Shown: positions 1 to 9,993, numbered from the stretch's first letter. The stretch: 48,114 nt of DNA from Candidatus Villigracilis proximus (GCA_016715195.1 JADKBB010000028.1:1-48114); one strand, 5' to 3'. Notes: a model not told the origin generated them from the letters alone. Translations and numbers: made by a program.

Positions 1-954
1 GAAGTGGTTGATGTAAGACCGTTGACCGCGGACAGTGGACGGCAAAACACGGTCGATGGTCAACCGTCCACCGTCAAATATGAAGTTACGTATCAAAAAT
101 CCACTTCCCTCTTTAAGAATAAACAAACTGTCCGCGCAAATAATGTTATTTTTTCTGCGGGCGTGATGGGGACGATGAAATTATTATTGAACCTGCGCGA
201 TGTGAAGAAGTCACTGCCGAATCTTTCGGGGAGACTCGGCACAATGGTCAGGACCAATTCCGAGGGCTTGTTGGGAAGCGTGGCTCGCAAGTCTGATATT
301 AATTATTCAGAGGGCGTGTCCATTTCGTCCATCTATAATTTTGATGAGATGACTCGCATTGAGCCTGTCCGCCGATCCTGATGGATCGTCGCTGATGCGC
401 TCTTCGCCGCGCCGCTGATTGGATACCGGATGAGTGTGCCGATGCGACTCTTGAAATTTATCGGGTGGGCGTTGACTCATCCGATCGATTTCTTGAAGGC
501 TTTGTTCCTGCCGGGCTGGGCGCACAATGTGACCATTCTGCTCGTCATGCAGCACGCGGATAATCGCATGCGCTTCCGTATTGGGCGCAGCCTGTTCACA
601 CTCTTCCGCACCGGCATGGTCGCGGATGAAGAACCCGGTTATGAGATCAATGCACAGGTCAAAGGGTCGCATGAAGTGACGCGTGAATTTGCAAAACGCA
701 CGAACGGTGTGGCGCTTGGTTCGATCGGCGAAAATCTTTTGGGGATGCCTACTACCGCTCATATTTTAGGCGGCGCACCGATTGGCAAAAATGCGGATGA
801 AGGGCTGGTGGATGAAAGTTTTGCTGTTCACAATTACGAAGGTCTATATATTATTGATGGTTCGATCATGCCTGCCAACCCGGGTGTAAATCCTTCGTTG
901 ACAATTACCGCGCTGGCAGAGTACGCAATGAGCAAAGTACAATCGAAGAAATAA
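1..954 (+). pseudogene. GMC-family FAD oxidoreductase, C-terminal part, frame broken twice
   Basis: This is the 3' part of a glucose-methanol-choline / cholesterol-oxidase-like flavoenzyme, an FAD-dependent alcohol or sterol oxidoreductase; its FAD-binding N-terminus lies outside the window. The C-terminal GMC signature is clear: TTAHILGGAPIG, then LYIIDGSIMPANPGVNPSL and TITALAEYA, which carry the usual catalytic His and FAD-contact residues. The frame read from base 1 stops at 379-381 (TGA), passes into the next frame for about 25 bases (377-400, reading PDGSSLMR, which fits the family) and returns to the original frame near 402. It is therefore broken by two compensating one-base shifts, not by loss of sequence. 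Sequencing error is more likely than decay, because the sequence on both sides is well conserved. The substrate cannot be told from this fragment. Confidence 0.8.
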
Positions 955-974
955 ACTTTAAAGGTGAAACATAT

Positions 975-1589
975 ATGTCTGAAATTAAATTAAAAGAGGC
1001 ATGGAATTTTGATGATGCCGATCTCGGCGCAAATCGTCTGGGACAATTAACCCAAAATCAGAAAGACCTGCTGACCGAGAAGGCAAAAAGCCACAAGAGT
1101 TCCAATACTATTATTGGGGTAGTCTTTGCAGTCATATTTGGCGGCACATTGTTGACCGCTATCTTTGCGCCGATACTTGCCGCAGCGTGGGGAGTTTTTT
1201 TGGAGAACGGCGGGATCACTCAGGAAACCATGTTGATCAGCCTGCCGCTCATCTGCATAGGATTATTCGTGCTGATTGTGTTCGGCGTCATTTTAATTTG
1301 GATCGTACGATTTATCTTTGCGCGCGCCAACCGCAAAGTGGATATTGCTGTCCGCCGTGTTGAAGGCCCGGTTAACTTTATGTGGGTTGAGCGGCGAGAG
1401 CGCAATCACAGCAAGTCCGGCTCCACGTACAAGACCGTCCGTGTGTTGGAGATGCGCATTGGCAGCGAGACTTTCAATATCGATAACAACCTGCCGAATA
1501 TCATCAATCAGGGTGAAGAGTGGATATTTTATTACACCAGTCACCCCTTCTTATTTTTATCCGCAGAAAAAATCTTAAAAGGAAAATAA
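975..1589 (+). CDS. Uncharacterised two-helix membrane protein (paralogue 1)
   Basis: A 204-residue protein with a soluble N-terminus (about residues 1-45, beginning MSEIKLKEAWNFDDADLGAN), two hydrophobic segments near residues 46-70 and 88-115, and a basic soluble C-terminal domain of about 85 residues ending HPFLFLSAEKILKGK. It is clearly paralogous to the next gene: both share the WNFDD.DL.ANR.GQLT start, the LPNIINQGEEW motif and the YYTSHPF..LS tail. It begins 20 bases after the GMC oxidoreductase with a ribosome binding site (AAAGGTGAAA). I recognise no named family. The C-terminal half could be a small cytoplasmic or extracytoplasmic beta domain, but this is inference. It is probably co-transcribed with its paralogue and kynU. 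Confidence 0.85.
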   Translation: MSEIKLKEAWNFDDADLGANRLGQLTQNQKDLLTEKAKSHKSSNTIIGVVFAVIFGGTLLTAIFAPILAAAWGVFLENGGITQETMLISLPLICIGLFVLIVFGVILIWIVRFIFARANRKVDIAVRRVEGPVNFMWVERRERNHSKSGSTYKTVRVLEMRIGSETFNIDNNLPNIINQGEEWIFYYTSHPFLFLSAEKILKGK

Positions 1590-1592
1590 ACC

Positions 1593-2219
1593 ATGTCTGA
1601 AATCATTCAACAACTCTGGAACTTTGACGACACCGATCTTGCAGCCAACCGCATGGGGCAATTAACTGCCAAACAAAAGACCATGCTGGCCGGGGAACTT
1701 AAATCATACAAAATGGTTTATCTGGGAATTGGAATATTTATTGCCGTTATTTTCTGCTGCGTTCCGATAATTGCCTTGCTGGGCAGAGGATTATTTTCCA
1801 CACTGATAAGCGGACTGGCCTCCCCATCACAAAATTCGCCAGCTGACCTTATGGATACTCTGCCTTTATTTGCAATGGGCGGCTTTGCAGTGATCTTTAT
1901 AGCGTTCGCTGTATTGATCGTTGGGATCGTCCTGGTTGTCTATTACATACGAGGCAATAAAAAGGAAGATATTACCGTCAAAAAAGCGGAAGGTGTGGTT
2001 AACTTTGTGCAAGTTGAAAAACGTGTCCGCACCACCAGCAATAATAGAGGATACAAAGACATTAATGTACTTGAAATGCGAGTAGGTACCGACAAAAAAT
2101 TTACAGAAGTTAACGACAGGCTGCCGAATATCATCAATCAAGGCGAAGAGTGGACCATTTATTACACATCTCATCCATTCAAATTTTTGTCTGGTGAAAT
2201 TATATCCAAAGGAAAATAG
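1593..2219 (+). CDS. Uncharacterised two-helix membrane protein (paralogue 2)
   Basis: A 208-residue tandem paralogue of the preceding gene, starting three bases after its stop codon with the site AAAGGAAAATAAACC just upstream. The layout is the same: N-terminal soluble segment (WNFDDTDLAANRMGQLT), two transmembrane helices around residues 45-75 and 90-120, and a C-terminal domain with LPNIINQGEEW and YYTSHPFKFLSG. The two copies are most alike at their ends and differ most in the membrane helices, which suggests an old duplication and possible hetero-oligomer formation (inference). The stop codon overlaps the GTG start of kynU by one base (TAGTG), so translation of the two is likely coupled. 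Function unknown. Confidence 0.85.
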   Translation: MSEIIQQLWNFDDTDLAANRMGQLTAKQKTMLAGELKSYKMVYLGIGIFIAVIFCCVPIIALLGRGLFSTLISGLASPSQNSPADLMDTLPLFAMGGFAVIFIAFAVLIVGIVLVVYYIRGNKKEDITVKKAEGVVNFVQVEKRVRTTSNNRGYKDINVLEMRVGTDKKFTEVNDRLPNIINQGEEWTIYYTSHPFKFLSGEIISKGK

Positions 2220-3502
2220 TGAAATTGGATAAAACTTTTCAACCCTCTCCAACATACGCGCTTCAACTCGATGCGCAAGATAGACTCGCCTCCTTTCGGG
2301 AGGCGTTTATCATTACTGACCCGAATCTGATCTATCTCGACGGCAATTCATTGGGACGTATGCCCAGAGTTGCCGCAGAAAAAGCAAAACAGATCGTGGA
2401 TGAACAATGGGGCAGGGATTTAATCCGCGGCTGGAACAAAGGCTGGTGGGATGCTCCCGCGCGCGTGGGCGATAAGATCGGGCAGATCATCGGTGCCGCG
2501 AAAGGGCAGGCAATCGTCTGCGATACAGTCTCTGTCAACTTGTATAAACTCGTCATGGCCGCGCTGGCTTATCAACCTGAAAAGAAACGCATCGTCACAG
2601 ACACGATGAATTTCCCCTCTGATCTATATATCCTGCAAGGTTGTGTTGAACAGTTGGGAAGTCGGCACGAAATTATTCGCATCGGTTCCAACGACCATGA
2701 ACTCACGCCCGATCTCGACGCGCTCGAATCCGCTATCACCGAAGATACCGCGCTCGTCACGCTTTCGCATGTACTTGTCAAAAGCGGCTATCTTTATGAT
2801 ATGAAACGCATCACCGAAATGGCGCACGAAAAAGGCGCACTCGTTCTTTGGGATCTGAGTCATTCGGTTGGCGCGTTACCCATCGCGCTTGATGATTGCA
2901 ACGTTGATCTCGCCATCGGCTGCACCTACAAATATCTTAACGGCGGTCCGGGCGCGCCCGCATTTCTTTACGTCAACAAAAACATTCAGGAAAAAATTTC
3001 CTCGCCCATTTGGGGTTGGTGGGGGCAAAACAATCCCTTCGCCTTCGGTCTTGATTACGAACCCGCCCCCGGCGCAGCGCGTTTTCTTGTTGGCACACAA
3101 CCGATGATCTCTTTATTAACCATGGAAGCCGCCCTCGAACCGACTCTGCAAGCAGGCATCGACTCACTCCGTGCCAAATCCATTTTGATGACAGACTACG
3201 CATCATTCTTAACTGAAAACTGGCTCGCCCCCTTCGGCTTTTCTCTCGGCTCTCCGCTTGACTCTGCCAAGCGCGGATCACACATCAGCATTCGCCACCC
3301 TGAAGGCTACCGCATCAACCGCGCCCTGATCGAAGAGATGAACGTCATCCCTGATTTCCGCGAACCTGATAATATTCGGCTGGGATTCGCTCCGCTCTAC
3401 ACATCCTTTATGGAAGTATGGGAAGGGTTTGATAGAATCAAACGTGTAATGGAAGAAAAGAAATACGAGAAATATCCAAAGCAAAGACTAGCAGTGACTT
3501 AA
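2219..3502 (+). CDS. kynU: Kynureninase
   Basis: A PLP-dependent aminotransferase-fold hydrolase that splits L-kynurenine to anthranilate and L-alanine (or 3-hydroxykynurenine to 3-hydroxyanthranilate). At 427 residues it has the family's usual length. Diagnostic features are LDGNSLGRMP near residue 40, RGWNKGWWDAPARVGDKIG, NFPSDLYI, the PLP-ring Asp and His in WDLSHSVG (Asp212, His215) and the Schiff-base lysine in CTYKYLNGGPGAPAF (Lys238). The GTG start overlaps the preceding stop as TAGTG. No other tryptophan-catabolic gene (tdo2, kmo, arylformamidase) is in the window, so the enzyme may scavenge external kynurenine or act in NAD or anthranilate supply; this cannot be decided here. Confidence 0.95.
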   Translation: MKLDKTFQPSPTYALQLDAQDRLASFREAFIITDPNLIYLDGNSLGRMPRVAAEKAKQIVDEQWGRDLIRGWNKGWWDAPARVGDKIGQIIGAAKGQAIVCDTVSVNLYKLVMAALAYQPEKKRIVTDTMNFPSDLYILQGCVEQLGSRHEIIRIGSNDHELTPDLDALESAITEDTALVTLSHVLVKSGYLYDMKRITEMAHEKGALVLWDLSHSVGALPIALDDCNVDLAIGCTYKYLNGGPGAPAFLYVNKNIQEKISSPIWGWWGQNNPFAFGLDYEPAPGAARFLVGTQPMISLLTMEAALEPTLQAGIDSLRAKSILMTDYASFLTENWLAPFGFSLGSPLDSAKRGSHISIRHPEGYRINRALIEEMNVIPDFREPDNIRLGFAPLYTSFMEVWEGFDRIKRVMEEKKYEKYPKQRLAVT

Positions 3503-3517
3503 ATTTATGGAGTACTA

Positions 3518-3580
3518 TGGAGTGGAACGGCTTTGTTGTCTCAAAACAGGGACACGCCCTTCGGGCAGTCCTGCACTCCA
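3518..3580 (+). promoter_or_regulatory. Start-proximal hairpin before the SIMPL gene
   Basis: TGGAGTG (3518-3524) pairs perfectly with CACTCCA (3574-3580), and a small GCCC/GGGC hairpin lies inside. The ribosome binding site AAAGGA follows immediately, so the stem sits against the start region of the gene at 3593. A very similar arrangement occurs at 8352-8398 before the ABC permease. Role unknown; it could be a translational element or an inserted short palindrome. Confidence 0.4.
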
Positions 3581-3592
3581 AAAGGAATATAC

Positions 3593-4237
3593 ATGGAAAC
3601 CAAACCTGACACGATAAAAATATCCACTTCGCACAAAGAAGAAATATCCGCAACACACGCGGACTTGTATGTCACTGTCAAAGGCGCATCTGTCATCAGT
3701 GGCAATGAGGCGATGAAAAAAGCCCGGGAAGTAAGTCAACTTGTAGATGAGTTGACCCGCTTTGGGATTTCGGCTGAGAACATTCACTTACAAGGCGTGC
3801 GAGTCGAAACTTCCAGCGGGGCGCTGCTCAAATCGTCGAGTGCCAGCTACCGGTTAAGAGTCCGATGCGAGGAGTTGAGTCAGATCGCCGAGTTGCTGGA
3901 TATCATCACATCCCAGAAAAATGCAGCGCTTGAACGTATCGATTGGAAATATCCTGATGAGGAAGCCAATGAGCGCGGACTGGAAGCTGCACTTGCGAAG
4001 GCAAAAGTAAAGGCTGAAAAGGTCGCGGCAAGTTTGGGCGTGAAGTTATTGGGCGTTTATGATCTTATTGAAAATATAATGGATCAGGAAATGTCGATGC
4101 CGGCATATTTTGCGCAGACCGCAGCAAAGACGCGCGGAGCGGGGTTGATGGCAGAGCCAAATCTGGGCATGGATGTGCAGCATAGCAAAATGATCCATGT
4201 GAATGTAGATATTTGGTATCGTATTTCTGAATTTTAA
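3593..4237 (+). CDS. SIMPL-domain (DUF541) protein
   Basis: A 214-residue protein of the SIMPL family (bacterial BP26 and YggE relatives). Recognisable parts are the VTVKGASVISGNEAM opening strand and helix, the central RVETSSGAL...ASYRLRV strand pair, and the helix ANERGLEAALAKAKVKAEKVAASLGVKL leading to LGVYDLIEN. Family members form multimeric channel-like assemblies and have been linked to oxidative-stress tolerance, but the biochemical role is not established. Unlike YggE this protein has no signal peptide, so it is predicted cytoplasmic. The ATG at 3593 is chosen because AAAGGAATATAC precedes it; an upstream in-frame TTG at 3533 lies inside the hairpin and lacks a binding site. A strong terminator follows. 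Confidence 0.8.
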   Translation: METKPDTIKISTSHKEEISATHADLYVTVKGASVISGNEAMKKAREVSQLVDELTRFGISAENIHLQGVRVETSSGALLKSSSASYRLRVRCEELSQIAELLDIITSQKNAALERIDWKYPDEEANERGLEAALAKAKVKAEKVAASLGVKLLGVYDLIENIMDQEMSMPAYFAQTAAKTRGAGLMAEPNLGMDVQHSKMIHVNVDIWYRISEF

Positions 4238-4256
4238 TTACTCGATAGCGTTTTTC

Positions 4257-4292
4257 AAAAAGCCAGAGACTTTTGTCACTGGCTTTTTTTTT
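4257..4292 (+). terminator. Rho-independent terminator after the SIMPL gene
   Basis: AAAAAGCCAGaGAC (4257-4270) pairs with GTCaCTGGCTTTTT (4275-4288) across a TTTT loop and runs into a long T tract. It closes the kynU-SIMPL transcription unit. The GCCAGTGAC-like stem is nearly the same as that of the terminator at 9998-10026. Confidence 0.9.
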
Positions 4293-4321
4293 CATCTGGA
4301 TTATGATGTAATGCATAAAAA

Positions 4322-7290
4322 ATGAATTTATTCCATTTAACCCCGGCTTCAATCAGTTATTTGAATCAATTTCTGCTCGCTATGCTCATTACTGCATACC
4401 TTTTTCTGCGCGCATTCGTATGGCAGCACAAAAAGTCATCCACCCTGGAAAATTTACTGATCGGTTTTTTTGCCAGCATGACCGTCTTTTCAGCGCTTCT
4501 GTTTTTAGATGCTTCACTGCTCCCCGCTCAACAACTAAGCATCGTTTATCTGGAAAATACGATCCTCAGTATTGTCTTGATTCTGCTTATTCAGTTTTCA
4601 TATCACTTTCCCACATCGCACCCAAAACAAAAATATGAAAGATGGACCGCACTTGCCCTCAGCTGCATATATATGCTGGTGGAAGCGGGCATCGCGGTCT
4701 GGCGTTTTTCATTGCTCAACCACAGTCAGGTTGAATACCGTCCCAGTTACGTGGATTATGCACCCGCGTTCGGATTCCTTTGGGTGGTCTTTATTTTTGC
4801 ACGCGGCGCGCTTCAAAACCGGAACAGTATTGCCGGGCGCAGACTCGCGCTGATCTTTATCCTTCCGCTATATCTGACCATTCTCAATGTCCTGCGCTCA
4901 TTCTATTATGTATCCACTTCGCTCTATCATGTCAGCATGTCTGTGGGAATCTTATTTACGCTTTACTTTTTTGTTCTAAATTTTTTATCTTCACAACCAG
5001 AGTCGACCACCTTCTCGGCAAAATTCTCCGGGGCAATTCTCACCAGTTGTCTGGCGGTATTGGGAACCATCGCCTGGTTGATCACACCCGTCTACGCCGC
5101 TGAATTTTCGCCCGCCATAATTGATCATCGCAGTATGTTTTTTTCACCCAACAATATGGATGGATACACCGTTTCAGAAATTCCTTTTATCTTTCAAACC
5201 AACTTCGGAGAAATATTACCGCTGACCGACTCGCGGGTTAATCCCACGCAAAAAATAAATTTTGATTTTTCGTTCTTCGGCCGGCAATATCAGGATATCT
5301 ATATAAGCAACGACGGCGCGCTCGGCATCGGTGCCGATATTGACTATAAAGATTTTCAATATAACTTTACCCAATCACCGGCCATCTTTCCATTATTGCT
5401 AGACCTCGACCCCGAAACCCAGCCGGACGGAAAGATCTACCTGCGCCGCGAAAGCGATCAACTTGTCGTCACCTACGATCACGTTCGCTCATTCTATCAG
5501 CCCAAAGAGATGTACACTTTCCAGGTCATCCTCTATTCCAATGGAAATTTTAGTATTACATATAACGGTCTGCCCACGCTGCCGCATTATCATTCCAACG
5601 ACCGCCCCGAAGCCTCGATCTGGGCCATCGGAGTCAAACCGGCACAGGCGCCCGATCAACCAAACAACTTTCTCACCCTGCCGTTCGAAAGCGGGCCAGA
5701 CGGAATCATTCAGGATGAATATTTATCCTTTCGCCAATATCAGCATCGGTTTCTACTGCCGCTTGCCATCACAATTTTTACGAGCAGCTTAGCGCTCTTG
5801 TTGAGTGTTCCACTTGTCATCAATTACAGCCTTGCGCAGCCGCTCAAATCACTGCTCGACGGAATCAGCAGCATGAATCAGGGCAACCTGAATGTCATCA
5901 TCCCGGTTCAATTTAATGACGAGATCGGATATTTAACAAACGCCTTCAATCACCTAAATGCAGATCTAAATAACCTGTTCATGGAATTAGAGAATCGCGT
6001 CTCAGCGCGGACCTCGGACCTGGTCGCTGTTAATGAGCAGTATCGCAAGCTGTCGGTTGCTGTTGAACAAAGCCCCAGCACCATCGTCATCACAGATCTG
6101 ACCGCCAACATTGAATACACCAACCCCGCATTCACAAAATCCACTGGCTACACCTTTGAAGAAGTTAAAGGGAAAAATCCGCACATTTTAAAATCAAACT
6201 TAACCCCGCCGGAAGTTTATCGTGAAATGTGGGAAGACCTCACAGCGGGAAGGTCTTGGCGCGGCGAATTGATCAACAGGAAAAAAGACGGGCAGATATT
6301 CTGGGAATATACAGTCATCACCCCCATTCAGAATATCCACGGAACCCTGACACACTACGTCGCCATTAAAGAAGATGTCACCGGGCGTGTATTGGCAGAA
6401 CAGGCCTTGCGTGAAAGTGAAGAACAATACCGCCTGTTATTTGACCTTGAATCAGACGCCATCTTTATTATTCGAAATGAAGATGGACAGATCCTGGAAG
6501 CAAATAAGGCAGCCATCTCTTTATATGGATACACGCGCGGCGAATTATTATCAAGCAAAAACACCGATCTTTCAGCAGAGCCAGAATCAACCAAAAGCGC
6601 AACAACTATGCATTTACCCAGCGATCAGGTCATCGCGATTCCCTTACGCTATCATCGCAAAAAAGACGGAACCATCTTCCCCGTGGAAATTACCGCCCGC
6701 TTCGTCACCTGGGAGGGGCAGTCTGTTCATATCGCGGCCATGCGTGATATCACCGAACGAAAGCAAATTGAAGAGGAATTGGTAAAACTCTCCATCACCG
6801 ATCCGCTGACAGAAGTTTCCAATCGCAGATATTTCTACATCCAAGCTGAACAGATATTTAATCGTATACAACACCCATCCGACGCGCTTGCCATTCTAAT
6901 GCTGGATATTGACCACTTCAAACAAGTCAATGATACCCATGGTCACGGCGCCGGAGATGCCATATTACATCAACTTGCCAATCGCTTAAAACAAAACCTG
7001 CGCCCTACAGACATTCTAGCCCGCTATGGCGGTGAAGAGTTCGTAATTCTTCTGCCGCGTACACCCAACAGTGAATCTGCATTGATCGCAGAAAGACTTT
7101 GGCGTGCAATGGAAGAAGACTCCTTAAAATAGGGAATAAAACCATTCAGGTCACCATCAGTATCGGAGTCGCAAACCTCGATCAGGACACACAGGATATT
7201 GACGCCCTGATGCGTCATGCAGATCAGGCGCTATATCAAGCGAAACAAGCGGGACGAAATCAAATTAAAATCTGGAAACCTAATAGTTAA
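4322..7290 (+). pseudogene. Membrane diguanylate cyclase (7TM-like, HAMP, PAS-PAS-GGDEF), one frameshift
   Basis: About 989 residues once repaired. Order: seven or so N-terminal membrane helices (about 1-255), an extracytoplasmic beta-rich sensor domain (about 260-470), another helix, HAMP (about 495-550), two PAS/PAC domains (about 572-690 and 698-815) and a GGDEF domain from about 820. The active-site loop is GGEEF (near residue 902), and an RxxD inhibitory site (RPTD) lies exactly five residues before it, so it should make c-di-GMP from two GTP and be product-inhibited. The frame ends at TAG 7130-7132, but the domain continues in the next frame as IGNKTIQVTISIGVANLD to QAGRNQIKIW, ending at 7290. 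Adding one A to the AAAA run at 7126-7129 restores it. The product could feed the c-di-GMP riboswitch at 34.7 kb. Confidence 0.9.
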
Positions 7291-7367
7291 ACGGTAATCA
7301 GCCAAGGCTATCTAGCACTTTTGTTCTACTAATGATACAATTTTTTCTTTTATAGGAGAGATTGTAA

Positions 7368-8348
7368 ATGCCCACAAATTCCATTACTGTTGAACAACTG
7401 AGCAAGACCTATCAAGTGCCTGAGCGTGAAGCGGGATTTAACGCGGCGGTTCGTAGTTTTTTCAAACGCAAATATAAAGATGTAAAAGCTGTGCAGGAAG
7501 TGAACTTTAATATTGCGCAGGGTGAGATCGTTGGTTTCCTCGGGCCGAACGGCGCGGGCAAGACCACCACGCTCAAAATGCTTTCCGGTTTGCTGCATCC
7601 TTCAAGCGGAAAAGCCAGCGTGTTGGGATTCACGCCCTGGGAGCTCAAACCTGAATACCTGCGTTCGATGACTCTTGTGATGGGTCAACGCAACCGCCTC
7701 TCATGGGATATTCCCGCCGCAGATTCGTTTTTGCTTAATCAGGCTATTTATCGCATTCCTGATGATGAGTATAAACAAACTTATAAAGAACTTGATGAAC
7801 TGCTTGAGCTTGATCCCTTAATGAAAAAGCCCGTGCGCAATCTTTCGCTTGGTGAGCGCATGAAATGCGAGATCGCCGCGGGATTATTGCATCGTCCAAA
7901 AGTTTTATTTCTCGATGAGCCCACGATCGGATTGGACATTACCGGTCAGGTGCGCATCCGCGAGTTTTTGCGTGAGTATAACAAGCGCACCGGCGCGACG
8001 ATCTTGCTCACGAGTCATTACATGGCCGATGTGACCGCACTATGCGAGCGCATCATTATCATTCATCAGGGTCAGCTTAAATATGATGGCGGCATCACCG
8101 ACCTCTCGCACAAGATCGCGCCCTTCAAGTTGATCGGTGTCATGCTCGCAGATGCTGACTCTCACGATCTGAGCGGATACGGCACACAGGTCCAAAACGA
8201 AGAGGATGCGGATAAACGTTATATCCAGGTCAAGGCGGAGGATGTGACTCGCATCACATCCAAGCTGTTAGCTGATCTGCCGGTCCACGACATTACCATC
8301 ACCGATCCGCCCATCGAAGATGTGATCGAACAGGCGTTTAATCAATAG
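7368..8348 (+). CDS. ABC transporter ATP-binding protein (ABC-2 exporter type)
   Basis: A 326-residue ATPase of the ABC-2 class (COG4586-like) that powers the two membrane proteins following it. Walker A is FLGPNGAGKTTTLKM near residue 60, the ABC signature LSLGERMKCEIAAGL near 157, Walker B VLFLDEPTIGLD near 180 and the switch His in LLTSHYMADV. A C-terminal extension of about 90 residues after the nucleotide-binding domain is normal for this group. The start at 7368 is supported by TAGGAGAGATTGTAA. The substrate is unknown; related trios are annotated as lipid, polysaccharide or drug exporters only by analogy. Confidence 0.92.
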   Translation: MPTNSITVEQLSKTYQVPEREAGFNAAVRSFFKRKYKDVKAVQEVNFNIAQGEIVGFLGPNGAGKTTTLKMLSGLLHPSSGKASVLGFTPWELKPEYLRSMTLVMGQRNRLSWDIPAADSFLLNQAIYRIPDDEYKQTYKELDELLELDPLMKKPVRNLSLGERMKCEIAAGLLHRPKVLFLDEPTIGLDITGQVRIREFLREYNKRTGATILLTSHYMADVTALCERIIIIHQGQLKYDGGITDLSHKIAPFKLIGVMLADADSHDLSGYGTQVQNEEDADKRYIQVKAEDVTRITSKLLADLPVHDITITDPPIEDVIEQAFNQ

Positions 8349-8351
8349 TTA

Positions 8352-8398
8352 CTTTGGAGTGGAGTGCACGAAAGGCCGAACGCCGCTTGACTCCAAAG
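8352..8398 (+). promoter_or_regulatory. Start-proximal hairpin before the ABC permease
   Basis: CTTTGGAGT (8352-8360) pairs perfectly with ACTCCAAAG (8390-8398). The 3' arm ends in the ribosome binding site AAAGGAG of the permease start at 8407, so the hairpin could mask it. It resembles the element at 3518-3580 in sequence and position. Confidence 0.45.
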
Positions 8399-8406
8399 GA
8401 GTTCCC

Positions 8407-9204
8407 ATGTTTCTTATCATCAAACGACTCTGGCAGGTGAACTGGGCCGAGCAATGGCAATACCGCGCCAACCTGCTGATGTACTTAATGTACTGGCTGG
8501 TCTCCCCCATCATTTATCTCGCCGTATGGACAAGCATCGCCAACGCAAAAGGCAGCGTGAACGGATTCACCGCCAACGATTTCGTCACTTATTACATGGT
8601 GCTGTTGATCTGCGATCAGGTCACCAGCAATATTGTCATTCATACATTTGGATATAAAATTCAAGATGGCAGCCTTTCAGGTGAATTGATCCGCCCGATC
8701 CACCCAATGCTGACAAATGGACTGGTCAACAATATCGCATTCAAAGCCCTGACCATCATGGGGCTGACTCCGATCTGGATCATTTTATATTTTCTATTCA
8801 AACCTGATTTCAGCAGCGTATCCATGACGGGCATTTTGCTTGCCATTCCGGCCATGATCATGGCTTTCTTTATCGGCTACCTGCTATCGGCCTCCATCAC
8901 CGCCCTCGCCTTTTGGACAACACGCATCTATTCTGTGCACGAATTTTATTTCGCATTGATCCTGCTCTTCTCCGGTCAATTCGTGCCGTTGACTCTCATG
9001 CCGCCGGTGATTCAAAACATCGCCCAATATCTTCCCTTTCAACTGCTCATCTACTATCCCATTCAATTGATCCTCGGCAGATTATCCACGGAGCAGATCA
9101 TTCAGGGATATGTGATGTCGTTTATCTGGTTGGGCGTCGCATCCCTATTATTTAATTGGGTCTGGCGCAACGGCGTGAAACGTTATTCCGCCGTGGGAGC
9201 ATAA
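8407..9204 (+). CDS. ABC-2 family transporter permease (first)
   Basis: A 265-residue integral membrane protein of the ABC-2 permease class (COG4587-like), with about six hydrophobic helices and a cytoplasmic N-terminus MFLIIKRLWQVNWAEQWQYR. It follows the ATPase by 58 bases and lies four bases before the second permease, forming a heterodimeric exporter. The ATG at 8407 is preferred over the in-frame ATG at 8359, because AAAGGAG precedes 8407 and the upstream stretch is the hairpin. Substrate unknown. Confidence 0.88.
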   Translation: MFLIIKRLWQVNWAEQWQYRANLLMYLMYWLVSPIIYLAVWTSIANAKGSVNGFTANDFVTYYMVLLICDQVTSNIVIHTFGYKIQDGSLSGELIRPIHPMLTNGLVNNIAFKALTIMGLTPIWIILYFLFKPDFSSVSMTGILLAIPAMIMAFFIGYLLSASITALAFWTTRIYSVHEFYFALILLFSGQFVPLTLMPPVIQNIAQYLPFQLLIYYPIQLILGRLSTEQIIQGYVMSFIWLGVASLLFNWVWRNGVKRYSAVGA

Positions 9205-9207
9205 CGA

Positions 9208-9993
9208 ATGCAAAATATAAAATTACTCTCCGCATTTCTTAAAGTAAATATTCAAATGGCGCTGGCCTATCGCGCAGATACAGTGGTCAATATTTTGCTC
9301 AACCTGATGTGGCTCGGCTGGGAACTACTCAGCCTCAACATCATCTTTAGCAACACCACCACTCTCGGCGGCTGGGGCATCGGCGAGTTGATCGCATTGC
9401 TGGGTGTCTTCCGTCTCGTCAACACTTTGATGATCGCGTTGATCTGGCCCAACACCGAAAAATTCAATCAAAGCATCCGCGATGGCTCCATGGACTACAC
9501 CATCCTGCAGCCGGTCAACAGCATGTTCCTGGTCACATTTTCACGCATCACCGTCTGGCGGATTTGGGACCTGGTGCTGGCGGTCATTTTGATCGTGGTC
9601 GGTATCAACATGGCTGGAGACGTTACCACCCCGCTCAATATCCTGACCTTTATCCTGCTTGCCATCACAGGCACGCTCATCATCTACAGCCTGTGGATCG
9701 TCTTGATCGCGATGACCTTCTGGTTCACCAAATTTGACAACAACGTCACCATCCTGCAAGCCCTGCTTGATTCAGGGCGTTACCCTGCAACGGTCTACCC
9801 CGCATGGTTAAGGATCATCGTCACATTTATTATTCCCATCGCCGTGGCAACCACGATCCCACTGCAAGCACTACGCGGAGAACTGGGAGCGGGTCAAGTC
9901 GTTTTATTTGTCGCGATCAGCATCATCAGTTTTTGGGCAGCCTCCATCGTTTGGAAACTCGGACTAAAAAGATATAGCGGAGCAAGCAGCTAA
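9208..9993 (+). CDS. ABC-2 family transporter permease (second)
   Basis: A 261-residue membrane protein with about six helices (COG3694-like), the partner of the preceding permease. It begins MQNIKLLSAFLKVNIQMALA and ends in a short basic tail (WKLGLKRYSGASS) that mirrors the tail of the first permease (WRNGVKRYSAVGA), showing that the two are distant paralogues. It is the last gene of the trio and is followed at once by a bidirectional terminator. Confidence 0.88.
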   Translation: MQNIKLLSAFLKVNIQMALAYRADTVVNILLNLMWLGWELLSLNIIFSNTTTLGGWGIGELIALLGVFRLVNTLMIALIWPNTEKFNQSIRDGSMDYTILQPVNSMFLVTFSRITVWRIWDLVLAVILIVVGINMAGDVTTPLNILTFILLAITGTLIIYSLWIVLIAMTFWFTKFDNNVTILQALLDSGRYPATVYPAWLRIIVTFIIPIAVATTIPLQALRGELGAGQVVLFVAISIISFWAASIVWKLGLKRYSGASS

